DNA of 64,000 nucleotides, from NCBI GenBank assembly GCA_022842785.1, contig JALHOW010000004.1:1-64000 (forward strand). The letters run 5' to 3'. Origin of the DNA: Hyphomicrobiaceae bacterium (GTDB taxonomy: Bacteria > Pseudomonadota > Alphaproteobacteria > Rhizobiales > Hyphomicrobiaceae). The notes beneath the pieces are model-generated. The model did not search any database. It worked only from the letters and a program-made list of their open reading frames with translations, and had not been told where the DNA came from. The position numbers and the translations under genes are program-made. Below are positions 17,253 to 27,274 of the stretch, piece by piece (positions within the stretch are counted from its first letter, which is position 1; the number at the start of each line of letters is the position of its first letter).

Positions 17253-18455
17253 ATGACTGCAGGCATGATGGAGGGGTGTCCGCCCGCTCCACAATCACAG
17301 GCGACACTTGCGAACTGGCGACTGGCGCCTTTCAACAGCTGGGCTTTTCATCATGTGCGCGAGATCATCCCGAGCGCCGATATTCCTCATGATCCGGATG
17401 GCGTGCGGGCGCTGAAAGCCGCGCCGCAGGATCTCGCTCGCTTGGCCATACCAATGGCCGATGGCAAACCCATCTCGTTCGGCCAGTTCCTCGCGAGCTC
17501 GAGCACCGACGGCATTGTCATTCTGCACAAGGGCGCTGTGGTCTTCGAGCAGTATGGCAACGGCATGACTGTGCGCTCGCCGCACATTCTCATGTCCGTC
17601 AGCAAATCCATGCTTGGGCTGGTCGCCGGCGTACTCGCTGGTCAAGGTGTGCTGGACGTCGAGCGGCCCGTGACCGACTACGTCCCCGAGGTTGCCGAGA
17701 CAGCGTATGCGGGCGCCACGGTGCGCCACCTGCTCGATATGCGGACGGGCGTCGTGTTCGACGAGAACTACCTCGCGACGTCCGGCCCGATCATCGAGTA
17801 TCGCAAATCCACTGGCTGGAATCCGCTCGCGCCCGGTGAAGCCCCTTCCGATCTGCGCTCGTTCTACCGCCACCTCGGTGAAACAGACCGCCCGCACGGC
17901 GGGCGCTTCCACTACATTTCGGTGAACACGGATCTGCTCGGATGGGTTGTGGAGCGCGCGGCGGGTCGGCGATTTGCCGATCTCATGAGCGAACTCATCT
18001 GGCAGCCCATGGGCGCCGCCGAGAGCGCTTACATCACCGTCGATCGCCTCGGTGCACCGCGCTGCGCCGGCGGCATGTGCATGACGACGCGAGATCTCGC
18101 CCGCGTCGGCCAGCTCATTCTGGAGCGCGGCGCACGCGGCACCAAGCAGATCATCCCCGAGAGCTGGATTGCCGACATTCTAGGGGCTGGCGATCCAGAG
18201 GCCTGGAACGCGAGCACGTTTGTCGAGTATTTCCGCGGCCTCGACATGCACTATCGCGCGAAATGGTACGTCGAGCGCGGGCGCACGCCTTTGCTCTCGG
18301 GGCTCGGCATCCACGGGCAGAATCTCTTTATCGATCCGGCCAATGAGATCGTAATCGCGAAGTTCTCGTCGCAGGGCCCGCCGCTCGACGTGGAACTCAT
18401 CGGCGTGACGCGTGCGGCCGTCAACGCCGTGCGCAAAGCGCTGAGCGGCGACTGA
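17253..18455 (+). CDS. Beta-lactamase-fold serine hydrolase (class C / DD-peptidase-like)
   Basis: 400 residues. The nucleophile motif is S115-V-S-K118 (LMSVSKSMLGLVAG). The second motif is in FHYISVNTDLLGWVVE, and the third region is LSGLGIHGQNLFIDP. These are the SxxK, YxN and HxG landmarks of the beta-lactamase (PF00144) family of esterases, amidases and DD-peptidases. No clear signal peptide is seen, so it may be cytoplasmic. The reaction cannot be specified. GGGGGAAG precedes the start. Confidence 0.82.
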   Translation: MTAGMMEGCPPAPQSQATLANWRLAPFNSWAFHHVREIIPSADIPHDPDGVRALKAAPQDLARLAIPMADGKPISFGQFLASSSTDGIVILHKGAVVFEQYGNGMTVRSPHILMSVSKSMLGLVAGVLAGQGVLDVERPVTDYVPEVAETAYAGATVRHLLDMRTGVVFDENYLATSGPIIEYRKSTGWNPLAPGEAPSDLRSFYRHLGETDRPHGGRFHYISVNTDLLGWVVERAAGRRFADLMSELIWQPMGAAESAYITVDRLGAPRCAGGMCMTTRDLARVGQLILERGARGTKQIIPESWIADILGAGDPEAWNASTFVEYFRGLDMHYRAKWYVERGRTPLLSGLGIHGQNLFIDPANEIVIAKFSSQGPPLDVELIGVTRAAVNAVRKALSGD

Positions 18456-18467
18456 GGCGCGCCCCAC

Positions 18468-18590
18468 TTCCCCTTCTCCCCGTCCTCTACGGGGAGAAGG
18501 TCGGGATGAGGGGCGGCGAGAAATGCAGCCCTTTGCGTCTGCCGCCGCCCCTCACCCTAACCCTCTCCCCGCAAGCGGGGAGAGGGGACA
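18468..18590. repeat. Paired GC hairpins between convergent genes
   Basis: Two strong hairpins, TTCTCCCCG...CGGGGAGAA at 18474-18499 and CCTCTCCCCGC...GCGGGGAGAGG at about 18561-18586, are bracketed by GATGAGGGGCGGCG and its inverted counterpart CGCCGCCCCTCA. The CCCTCACCCTAACCCTCTCCCC wording is common in intergenic repeats of Rhizobiales genomes. It lies between two convergent genes and may also act as a bidirectional terminator. Confidence 0.6.
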
Positions 18591-18602
18591 AAAAGTGCCG
18601 CC

Positions 18603-19985
18603 TCAGAACGCGTATTCGCCGAACACGCGCCGGACATCGCCCTTCCAGGGTCCGTGATAGGACTCGAGCAACTGCTCGGCGATCGTTCGGCCCGACGCAA
18701 CGATCTCCTCAACGGGCGCCAGGTACTCGCGCTCATCCTGACCAGCAGCGTTCTTGCGCGCCCGTGCTGCGAGACCACTGCGCGAGATTGCCATCGCCTC
18801 GCGCGCGATCTCCAGCGCCTTGCCATTTCGGAAGGGCGTCTTGAGCGCGAGCCGCGGCACGCCATCGCGCAGGGCTTGCCGCTCCTCCGCCGTCCAATCC
18901 TTCACCAGGTCCCACGCCGCGTCGAGTGCCGTCTGGTCATAGAGCAGGCCGACCCAGAAGGCCGGCAGCGCGCAGATGCGGCGCCAGCGCCCGCCATCCG
19001 CACCACGCATTTCGAGGAAGCGCTTCATGCGCACTTCGGGAAAGAGCGTCGTTATGTGATCGGACCAGTCGTCGATGGTCGGCCGCTCGCCGGGCAGCGC
19101 CGCGAGCTTTCCATCCATGAAATCGCGGAACGACGCGCCGGCGACGTCGATGTAATTGCCATCGCGATAGACGAAGTACATGGGCACATCGAGCGCGTAC
19201 TCGGCATAGCGCTCGAAGCTCATGCCCTGCTCGAACACGAAGGGCAGCATACCCGTGCGCCGCTTGTCCGTGTCGCGCCACACTTCGCTGCGCATGGAGA
19301 GAAAGCCGTTCGGCTTGCCCTCGGTGAAGGGCGAGGCCGCGAAGATCGCAGTCGCGATCGGCTGCAGCGCCAGCGAGACGCGCAGCTTCTTGACCATGTC
19401 GGCTTCGCTGCCGAAGTCCAGGTTCACCTGGATAGTCGCCGTGCGGTACATCATGTCGAGGCCGCCCTTGCCTACCATCGGCATGTAGCGCGTCATGACC
19501 GCATAGCGGCGCTTCGGCATGCGCGGGGTCTCTTCGCGCGTCCATGTCGGCGAGAAGCCGAGGCCGAGAAAGCCGACGCCGAGATCCTTGCCGATCGCGC
19601 TCACCTGATCGAGGTGCTGCTGCGTCTCGGCAGCGACCTGATGCAGGTCCGCGAGCGGCGCGCCGGAAAGCTCGAACTGACCACCAGGCTCAAGTGACAC
19701 TGTCGCGGCCGGTTCGCCATCCGGGCGCTTGAGCGCGATGATGTTCTCGCCCTCGGTGATCGGCAGCCAGCCGTAGCGCGCGATGAGCGCTTCGAGAATG
19801 GCGCGGATGCCGCGCGGCCCCTCGTAGGGCACGGGGCTCAGGTCATCAGTATGAAAGACGATCTTCTCGTGCTCGGTGCCGATGCGCCATTGCTCCGCGG
19901 GCTTACAGCCGACGGCAATCCAATCGACGAGATCGGCGCGCGAGCGCACGACAGGGGAGGGCGCACCGTCCTGGCGGGTGGACAT
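18603..19985 (-). CDS. gshA: Glutamate-cysteine ligase, plant/alphaproteobacterial type
   Basis: First enzyme of glutathione synthesis, joining glutamate and cysteine with ATP. The 460 residues show WRIGTEHEKIVF near the N-terminus, VSLEPGGQFELSGAP, MMYRTATIQVNLDFG and LFPEVRMKRFLEMRGADGG, all characteristic of the class found in plants and alphaproteobacteria rather than the E. coli type. The length is typical. No gshB is adjacent. The gene is transcribed alone, away from ahcY. Confidence 0.95.
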   Translation of the reverse strand: MSTRQDGAPSPVVRSRADLVDWIAVGCKPAEQWRIGTEHEKIVFHTDDLSPVPYEGPRGIRAILEALIARYGWLPITEGENIIALKRPDGEPAATVSLEPGGQFELSGAPLADLHQVAAETQQHLDQVSAIGKDLGVGFLGLGFSPTWTREETPRMPKRRYAVMTRYMPMVGKGGLDMMYRTATIQVNLDFGSEADMVKKLRVSLALQPIATAIFAASPFTEGKPNGFLSMRSEVWRDTDKRRTGMLPFVFEQGMSFERYAEYALDVPMYFVYRDGNYIDVAGASFRDFMDGKLAALPGERPTIDDWSDHITTLFPEVRMKRFLEMRGADGGRWRRICALPAFWVGLLYDQTALDAAWDLVKDWTAEERQALRDGVPRLALKTPFRNGKALEIAREAMAISRSGLAARARKNAAGQDEREYLAPVEEIVASGRTIAEQLLESYHGPWKGDVRRVFGEYAF

Positions 19986-20342
19986 TCGACGTATCCTCGT
20001 GAGCCTGGCCCGTGGAGGGCGCGCGGCGTGTTGCCCGTCTTATGACCGACCAGACGGCTTCTAAACAAGGGGCCATTTGGACGAGCGCCAGTCGGCGCCG
20101 GCAACGGTTGGATTTAGCTCCCCACGCTCCGAAGACCCGGAAGGGCCGGGCAATATGCGCTACGACCGGCCATGCGAGCAGCGCCGCAAGAGCATGTCAC
20201 GGACGCGCCCGGCGCGCGGCCCGCGGGCGCCAGAAGCCCGGGCTCAGGGTTGCAGGCGCCTTGGGTCGAGCACCGCCCACAAATGTTAATGGGCGCCCGG
20301 AGGCGCCCATTATGCAATTCAGCGGTTCGTGACCAAAGGGCC
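19986..20342. other. Intergenic region between gshA and ahcY, no gene seen
   Basis: 357 bases containing the gshA upstream region and, near the right end, the ahcY terminator. The middle is very GC-rich with several short inverted repeats. I see no supported coding region or RNA gene. Confidence 0.5.
20289..20310 (-). terminator. Rho-independent-like terminator of ahcY
   Basis: A perfect 9-bp stem ATGGGCGCC / GGCGCCCAT with a 4-base loop, 33 bases beyond the ahcY stop. On the minus strand the stem is followed by TAACATTT, a weak T tract. Confidence 0.65.
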
Positions 20343-21752
20343 TCAGTAGCGGTACTGGTCGCCCTTGAACGGGCCGGTCTGCGACACGCCAATATAGTCG
20401 GCCTGGTCCTTGGAGAGTTTGGTCAGCTTCGCGCCCACCTTGGCGAGATGGAGCGAGGCGACCTTCTCGTCGAGGTGCTTCGGCAGCACGTACACTTCCT
20501 TCTTGTACTTGCCGTCCTTGTTGTTCGCCCAGAGCTCGATCTGCGCCAGCGTCTGGTTCGTGAACGACGCCGACATGACGAACGAAGGGTGCCCCATCGC
20601 ATTGCCGAGGTTCACGAGGCGGCCCTGGCTCAGCAAAATGATGCGGTTGCCCTTCGGGAACTGGACCTCGTCGACCTGGTCCTTGATGTTCGTCCACTTC
20701 ATGTTCTTGAGACCCGCAACCTGGATCTCGTTGTCGAAGTGACCGATGTTGCAGACGATCGCGCGGTCCTTCATCCCCTTCATGTGTTCGACGGTGATGA
20801 TGTCCTTGTTGCCGGTCGCGGTGACGTAGATGTCGGCGCGCGGGAGCGCATCCTCGATCGTCACGACTTCGTAGCCTTCCATCGCCGCCTGCAGGGCACA
20901 GATCGGATCGACCTCGGAAACGAGGACGCGGCAGCCTGCCTGGCGCAGCGATGCCGCCGAGCCCTTGCCGACGTCGCCATAGCCGGCGACGAACGCGACT
21001 TTGCCCGACATCATCACGTCGGTGCCGCGGCGAATGCCGTCGACCAGCGACTCTCGGCAGCCATAGAGGTTGTCGAACTTCGACTTGGTCACGCTGTCAT
21101 TGACGTTGATCGCGGGCCACAGCAGCGTGCCGGCCTTCTGCATCTCGTACAGGCGATGGACGCCCGTGGTCGTCTCCTCGGAGACGCCCTTGATGGATTT
21201 CGCGATCTCGCCGAACCAGCCCTTCGGCTTTTCCTTGAGGCAGCGCTTGATGAGCGCGAACAGGATCTCTTCTTCCTCGGAACCCGCCTTGTCCAGGAAT
21301 GCCGTGTCGCCCTTCTCGGCCCGCACGCCGAGATGGATGAACAGCGTCGCGTCGCCGCCGTCATCGAGGATCATGTTCGGGTAGCCGCCACCGTGCCAGT
21401 CGAACAGCATGGCGGTGTAGTCCCAGTACTCGGTCAGCGTCTCGCCCTTCACGGCGAAGACAGGCGTTCCGGCCGCGGCGATCGCGGCAGCCGCATGGTC
21501 CTGGGTCGAGTAGATGTTGCAGGACACCCAGCGCACGTCGGCGCCAAGCGCCTTCAGCGTTTCGATGAGGACGCCCGTCTGGATGGTCATGTGCAGCGAG
21601 CCGGCGATGCGCGCGCCCTTGAGCGGCTGCTTCGGGCCGTATTCCTCGCGCGTCGCCATCAGGCCCGGCATCTCACTCTCGGCGATCGAGAGCTCCTTGC
21701 GGCCGAAGTCTGCGAGGCCGATGTCCTTGACGATGTAATCCTTGGAGCTCAT
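20343..21752 (-). CDS. ahcY: Adenosylhomocysteinase (S-adenosyl-L-homocysteine hydrolase)
   Basis: Splits S-adenosylhomocysteine into adenosine and homocysteine using bound NAD, in the methyl cycle. The product is 469 residues from the ATG at 21752 ([20 protein letters not shown]), preceded by AGAAAGG. Upstream in-frame starts are not supported. Family landmarks are [11 protein letters not shown], the NAD motif [28 protein letters not shown], and the C-terminal ...FKGDQYRY that closes the active site of the partner subunit. The length matches long-form bacterial AhcY. Confidence 0.97.
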   Translation of the reverse strand: MSSKDYIVKDIGLADFGRKELSIAESEMPGLMATREEYGPKQPLKGARIAGSLHMTIQTGVLIETLKALGADVRWVSCNIYSTQDHAAAAIAAAGTPVFAVKGETLTEYWDYTAMLFDWHGGGYPNMILDDGGDATLFIHLGVRAEKGDTAFLDKAGSEEEEILFALIKRCLKEKPKGWFGEIAKSIKGVSEETTTGVHRLYEMQKAGTLLWPAINVNDSVTKSKFDNLYGCRESLVDGIRRGTDVMMSGKVAFVAGYGDVGKGSAASLRQAGCRVLVSEVDPICALQAAMEGYEVVTIEDALPRADIYVTATGNKDIITVEHMKGMKDRAIVCNIGHFDNEIQVAGLKNMKWTNIKDQVDEVQFPKGNRIILLSQGRLVNLGNAMGHPSFVMSASFTNQTLAQIELWANNKDGKYKKEVYVLPKHLDEKVASLHLAKVGAKLTKLSKDQADYIGVSQTGPFKGDQYRY

Positions 21753-21880
21753 GGGGCGCCTTTCTGGAACGGTTGACAGCCGATTGCCCCACGGATCTGC
21801 AGCACCATTCCGGTGCCGGCCCGCGGGCAGGATTGGACCGGCGCTGTATAGCGGTAGGGCCACGGCGCCGCAAGACGGAT

Positions 21881-21896
21881 ATAAAGAAATCTTTAT
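21881..21896. promoter_or_regulatory. Perfect palindrome upstream of ahcY, candidate SahR-type operator
   Basis: ATAAAGAAATCTTTAT is a 7-2-7 perfect palindrome 129 bases upstream of the ahcY ATG, in the divergent interval with the next gene. AT-rich ATAAAGA/TCTTTAT palindromes upstream of methionine-cycle genes in alphaproteobacteria are, as I recall, attributed to the ArsR-type regulator SahR. The assignment is by resemblance. Confidence 0.5.
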
Positions 21897-21967
21897 GTCT
21901 TTCTGCGGGCCCTTGACGCAGGGTCCTAGCACGGGTGAGCCTGCCGCGCGCAACCGTGGAGGCCCGG

Positions 21968-22822
21968 GTGATCCCCTTCGATACGACCAAGCCGCTCCTG
22001 GTCTTCGGCGGTCCATACTCGAACCTCGAGGCCACCGAGGCCCTGCGACGTCGCGCCGACGCGCTCGCCATTCCGCCGAGCAACGTCATCTGCACGGGCG
22101 ATGTCGTGGCCTACTGTGCCGCGCCCGAGGAAACCGCCCGCCTCGTCGCTAATTGGGGCTGCCACGTGATCCAGGGCAATTGCGAGCAGCAGCTCGCTGT
22201 CGCCGCCGAGGACTGCGCCTGCAATTTCGAGGAAGGCACCGAATGCGCGGCGCTGGCCAAGGGCTGGTACCCCTATGCCAATGCGCGCATGAGCAGCGAG
22301 ATGCGCACGTGGATGGGGGCGCTACCCGAGACGCTGCACTTCGACTACGGCGGCCGATCATTCCGCGTCGTCCACGGCGGCACGGAGATCGTCAATCGCT
22401 GGGTCTTCCAGTCGGAGCGGGATGTTCTCGCCGAGGAGATTGCGCGCGCAGGTGCCGATGTCGTCATCGCCGGCCATGCGGGCATTCCGTTTGCTGCCCG
22501 CGTCGACGGGAGCATCTGGTTCAACCCCGGCGTCATCGGCATGCCGGCCAATGATGGTACGGCGGATGTCTGGTACGGCCTGATCCGCGCGATCGGCGGT
22601 GAGCTTCTGCTCTCGACGCATCGCCTTGCGTATGACCACCACGGCGCCGCCGCCGCCATGCGCCGCTCGGGTCACGCCAATGGCTACGCGCGCACGTTGA
22701 TTACCGGACTCTGGCCAAGCCTCGACATTCTCCCGCCTGCCGAGCGAGAGGCAACGGGACAACGCATCCGCCAGCGGACAATGCGTCTCGGCGCCACAAC
22801 GCGCCCGCGTGAGCTGGCCTGA
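21968..22822 (+). CDS. Metallophosphoesterase-fold protein with altered first metal motif
   Basis: 284 residues from the GTG at 21968, chosen because TGGAGG lies just upstream. A GTG at 21935 is also in frame. It follows the YfcE/calcineurin-like pattern: [15 protein letters not shown] (GD motif), VIQGNCEQQ (GNHD position), IAGHAGIPF (GHT position) and [14 protein letters not shown]. The normal DxHxN start is [10 protein letters not shown] here, so the two metal ligands Asp and His are replaced by Gly and Tyr. It may bind a single metal, use another substrate chemistry, or be inactive. It is divergent from ahcY; a functional link is not shown. Confidence 0.75.
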   Translation: MIPFDTTKPLLVFGGPYSNLEATEALRRRADALAIPPSNVICTGDVVAYCAAPEETARLVANWGCHVIQGNCEQQLAVAAEDCACNFEEGTECAALAKGWYPYANARMSSEMRTWMGALPETLHFDYGGRSFRVVHGGTEIVNRWVFQSERDVLAEEIARAGADVVIAGHAGIPFAARVDGSIWFNPGVIGMPANDGTADVWYGLIRAIGGELLLSTHRLAYDHHGAAAAMRRSGHANGYARTLITGLWPSLDILPPAEREATGQRIRQRTMRLGATTRPRELA

Positions 22823-22823
22823 A

Positions 22824-22900
22824 CTCGCTTCGCGAGCGGGGACTAGTCCCCGCACCCCAACCGGGAGGGACACCCTCCCGAACCCACCCGCCTTTATGAC
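22824..22900 (+). repeat. Single arm of the palindromic repeat family, copy C
   Basis: Starts CTCGCTTCGCGAGCGGGG, continues with GGGGACTAGTCCCC and GGGAGGGACACCCTCCC hairpins and ends CACCCGCCTTTATGAC. It matches one arm of the elements at 1350-1488 and 5434-5572 but lacks the second inverted arm. It lies directly after the stop of the phosphoesterase-fold gene, in chromosomal sequence. Confidence 0.7.
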
Positions 22901-23004
22901 TTTAGTTTCTAGATGCGCCCCATCCGCATGGCCGCCGCGGGCATAGCACCACGGCGAGGTTGCGAAGCACCCCTTCCCAGCAGCCCGCGGCTCACAAAGA
23001 AAAG

Positions 23005-23592
23005 CTACTTCTTTTTGCCCTTGGCCTTCTTTACCGCAGGCTTTCGCTCAGGAAGGGCCGGAGCGATGGAGGCCGTCGAGATCGGGTTTGCCACTTCCAG
23101 CTCGGTGCATTCGACGGAGCCCGTCTTTGCCCAGCGGGCGACGTCGGCGCGCATGGCATTTGCCAGTCCATCGGGCAGACGGCGTGCTTCCGTGACGAGG
23201 CTCGTACCACCGCCCTCCTTCGTCATGGTGACGATGAAGACCTTGCCGCCACGCGGGCTCGGCTGGTCGGGCGTGCGGATGTGCGCGGCAACCTCGCCAC
23301 CACCTCCTTCACTTTCAGGATCGAGCTTGCCCTCGAATACGTGTGTCTGCTCGAGCGGCTTGCCGACGCCGAACCAGCAGGCTTTGGCGCCGCGGGCAAC
23401 GCGCGAGTAGATCTCGTGCGTGCCTTCGCTGTGAACGCTGCTGAAGTTGCTTGCGTAGTTCGTGGGCGTTACGGCGGCAGTCAGGCTCTCCGTCTTGAGA
23501 GCGCTCGTTCCCTCGCAGCCCGCGAGCACGAGCACAGCCAGGCACGCCAGCGCGCCCTTCAGCTTTCCTGCTCCTTGCCAGCCGCGGCTCAC
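23005..23592 (-). CDS. Hypothetical lipoprotein
   Basis: 195 residues from the GTG at 23592, chosen because GAGGAAA lies 7 bases upstream and a compact lipoprotein signal follows (GALACLAVLVLAGC). The mature protein contains SSVHSEGTHEIYSRVARGAKACWFGVGKPL and ends in a lysine-rich tail. No family name is known to me. It is probably anchored in the outer or inner membrane. No operon partner is seen. Confidence 0.7.
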   Translation of the reverse strand: MSRGWQGAGKLKGALACLAVLVLAGCEGTSALKTESLTAAVTPTNYASNFSSVHSEGTHEIYSRVARGAKACWFGVGKPLEQTHVFEGKLDPESEGGGGEVAAHIRTPDQPSPRGGKVFIVTMTKEGGGTSLVTEARRLPDGLANAMRADVARWAKTGSVECTELEVANPISTASIAPALPERKPAVKKAKGKKK

Positions 23593-23802
23593 GGCACTTT
23601 TCCTCGCATCAATAGCTCTACCCGAAGCCTGCGCGACGATCCCAGAGCCAGCCAAGCCTGACAAGTGCGTCAATGCCGCTGTAGAAAACGCATTTTTCTG
23701 GTCGAAGCGGGCACTATCGCCTCAGGGTCCCGCAAACTCGACAGACGCGCCTTCGTGGCGTAAAGCCGGGCTAACGGTTTAGTTGCGCTAGGGAGGCATA
23801 CC

Positions 23803-24789
<987 letters not shown>

Positions 24790-24811
24790 AGGCCCGCCCG
24801 AGACGCACGTC

Positions 24812-26125
24812 TCAGGGGCGAGCGGCGCGGCTCGCGAGCCCTGACCAGCCCTCGAGCCCGAGCATGAAGCCTGCGTTGGTCACAAGCAGCAGCACGCTCA
24901 GGACGGCGAGCAGCCCCCGCTTGGCGGGAAAGCTCGATGCGGCAAACGGCACGAGCAGAATGAGCCAGTGCGCGATCGTGACGGCCGGGCTGAACAGAAG
25001 CGGCTCGGTGGGATTGAAGATGAAGAAGAACACCGCTCGAACGAGTGCATAAGCGGCGAGCGGCAGCAGAAGCTGACCACCCGGCCCGAGGCTCGCGGTG
25101 CGTGGCAACAGGCTCGCCGCAGCGATGAGCCCGATGATGAACAGGGCGGCCAGCGCGAGTGGTGAGGCGAGATAAGCGGCCATCGTCGGCTCGAAGTATC
25201 CGCCCGCCTCAGCCCACTTCAGCGCATGGGGCGTCGGGGCCACGATATTGAAGAAGAACCAGTTCGTGATGAAGCCGTGAATACTCGCGAGGCCGTAGTC
25301 GTTCTTCGCGATGTAATAGAGCAGCATATTGAAGTGCGACTGCCCTTCCGGATACGTGCTCTCCGGAACGAGCCAGCCATTTACGAAGACTTCGAGCACG
25401 AACCAGGCGACGAACACGACCGGCACATGCGCGCCGAGCCACCGGGAGCGCCGCCAGTCGAGCCTGTGCCTCAGCAGCGCATCGACAACCGGAATGGCAA
25501 GCAGGAACGCCGAGACGATTTCGTTCAAGCAGCCAAGCGCGAGGACGACACCCAGCACGATGGCACCAGTCAGGCTCCAGCGCTCGCGCAAATGCACGTA
25601 GACGGCGATGTACAGCACCGACAACGTCGCCGTGACGATCTTCGATTCCGGTATCCCGGAGAAATACCAAACGCCGAGCGACGCGCCGTAGAGAATGCCC
25701 GCGAGAAGCACGTAACCTCTCGGCAACAGCCTCGCGAAAATCGACATGGCAGCCCAAACACCCAAGGCCCCAACGGCTGCAAACAAGGCTTTGAGGATGG
25801 TCGCGGGAGCGAGCCAGGGCGTGATCGGCGAGAAGATCTTCATCCACGCTAGTCCGAGCGTGGTCGTCAGCGGATGAAAGCGGGCCGCCCGATGATGGAC
25901 GGCCATATCCGCCAGCACGGCAAAAAAGCTCGTATCCGCGCCGAAGTGCGCCGCAGCGCGTCGCTCGGCAAGCACCACCCCCGTGAACCAATAAACCCCG
26001 AAGGCAATGGCTGTTACTAAAGCCATCCCCACGGCAAGCAGGCCACGGCCCGCTATCTCACCAGCGACCTCAGCATTCGGCACTGTCGCCCGCGGCGAGA
26101 AGTCATGAGGCGCGTGATCGTTCAT
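24812..26125 (-). CDS. Polytopic membrane protein, possible GT-C type glycosyltransferase
   Basis: 437 residues from the ATG at 26125 (MNDHAPHDF), preceded by GGAAGAAAGA. The frame opens further upstream but without coding character. About ten hydrophobic segments are visible, including LVTAIAFGVYWFTGVVL and SIFARLLPRGYVLLAGILYGASLGVWYFSG. The overall layout resembles PMT-like or uncharacterised GT-C membrane proteins. I see no clear catalytic motif, so the enzyme call is only a possibility. Confidence 0.65.
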   Translation of the reverse strand: MNDHAPHDFSPRATVPNAEVAGEIAGRGLLAVGMALVTAIAFGVYWFTGVVLAERRAAAHFGADTSFFAVLADMAVHHRAARFHPLTTTLGLAWMKIFSPITPWLAPATILKALFAAVGALGVWAAMSIFARLLPRGYVLLAGILYGASLGVWYFSGIPESKIVTATLSVLYIAVYVHLRERWSLTGAIVLGVVLALGCLNEIVSAFLLAIPVVDALLRHRLDWRRSRWLGAHVPVVFVAWFVLEVFVNGWLVPESTYPEGQSHFNMLLYYIAKNDYGLASIHGFITNWFFFNIVAPTPHALKWAEAGGYFEPTMAAYLASPLALAALFIIGLIAAASLLPRTASLGPGGQLLLPLAAYALVRAVFFFIFNPTEPLLFSPAVTIAHWLILLVPFAASSFPAKRGLLAVLSVLLLVTNAGFMLGLEGWSGLASRAARP

Positions 26126-26454
26126 TCTTTCTTCCTGCCGGGCCGGCCCAAGGCCCGACCAATTCTGAGGAATGCGGCATGCGGCCCCGATGGGCAATGC
26201 GACCGAGATGCCCCTACCCAACAGCATCCGTATGCGGAGGCACATTGCCGATCGGAGTATGAACGATGCCAAAACGGCGCCCGATACTCACCTGCACATA
26301 ACGGCAGCGTTGTGTGTAGCCCGCACCACATGGTTGCAGCATCAATGCCTCACGCGCGCCACGAGGTCCGCGCAAGCAAAGCAGCGCACTCTTGGCGGGT
26401 GCGACGCATATTTTGGGCGCGTTAGCGTCTCGGCAGGGATTCCGATACGGCGAC
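26126..26454. other. Divergent intergenic region before the lysozyme-like gene
   Basis: About 330 bases between the divergent membrane-protein gene and the lysozyme-like gene. It should hold both promoters. I cannot assign boxes with confidence, and short open frames here lack codon character. Confidence 0.4.
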
Positions 26455-27198
26455 ATGCATCACAGCTACCTAGATGCCATCAAGTCCTTCGAGGGGTTCA
26501 CACCCAAGGCCCAGTGGGACTATGCGCAGTTCAGCAACGGGTATGGGACCAAGGCCCTGTACGCGGGCGAGGCGATCTCGCCTGAAGAGGCCGAACGGCG
26601 CTTCACCGCCGAAATCGAGATCGCGCGCAATATCGTCGAGAAGCACGCTGCCGGCTGGGACGAAGGCACCAAGGCCGCACTTACCTCACTGACCTTCAAT
26701 GCCGGTACCCGCTGGATTTCGAGCGGGCTCGGCGAGGCCGTGCGCAATCATGACATCGACGGCGTCAAAGAACGGTTCGCCCAATACAACAAGGCCGGCG
26801 GCGAAGTCCTGCCTGGCCTCATGCGCCGCCGCCTGGCGGAACTCGACTGGATCGGCAGTGGTCCGGCAGCGGCCGGCGCCGCTACCTCGGCAAACCCAGC
26901 TGCGCTCCTCGCTCGCTCAAGCCCCTCCGACCTCGCGACGGCGCCTGCCACGCCGGCCCAATCCACGATGGCCGGCCCGCCAGCCGACTTCCCGCGGACC
27001 GATCCGGCCCAGCAGGCTCTAACGGCTCTCCTAGACGACCGCGCGCCCAAGCCAGTGAGCGAAGGCACCGAAGCGCGGAACGCGCAGGCGCTCTCCATGC
27101 TCGTCTCGCTGATGTTCGATCTTCAGATGCGCTCAACGCTTGCCGACCCCTTGAAGTCTGGGGAGACGCGTTCCGAGCGCCAGGAGCGCGCAGCCTGA
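26455..27198 (+). CDS. GH24 lysozyme-like muramidase at the edge of the flagellar locus
   Basis: About 247 residues from the ATG at 26455; an in-frame start at 26392 is an alternative. The N-terminal ~140 residues match T4-type lysozymes: SFEGF (E13) and WDYAQFSNGYGT (D22, the same nine-residue spacing as E11-D20 in T4 lysozyme), then ALTSLTFNAGT and LPGLMRRRLAE. The C-terminal ~100 residues are Pro/Ala-rich and end in MLVSLMFDLQMRSTL. No clear signal peptide is visible, so export would need the flagellar apparatus or another route. It may cut peptidoglycan for rod passage, since FlgJ here lacks a muramidase domain. Confidence 0.75.
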   Translation: MHHSYLDAIKSFEGFTPKAQWDYAQFSNGYGTKALYAGEAISPEEAERRFTAEIEIARNIVEKHAAGWDEGTKAALTSLTFNAGTRWISSGLGEAVRNHDIDGVKERFAQYNKAGGEVLPGLMRRRLAELDWIGSGPAAAGAATSANPAALLARSSPSDLATAPATPAQSTMAGPPADFPRTDPAQQALTALLDDRAPKPVSEGTEARNAQALSMLVSLMFDLQMRSTLADPLKSGETRSERQERAA

Positions 27199-27274
27199 GC
27201 TGCGTTAACCGCCTGCTAACCATGCAGCCACAATTGCCGCGCGCTTAGGGGTTTCTAAGCGGCAGGCCGGCAGT

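Noticed and set aside
20172-21776. 534-codon plus-strand open frame
   Set aside because: It is antisense to ahcY along its length. ahcY has clear family motifs, while this frame has arginine/leucine-rich shadow composition.
21753-21880. SAH riboswitch in the ahcY leader
   Set aside because: I could not draw the conserved SAH riboswitch core; only simple GC stems are seen, so the palindrome is the better regulatory candidate.
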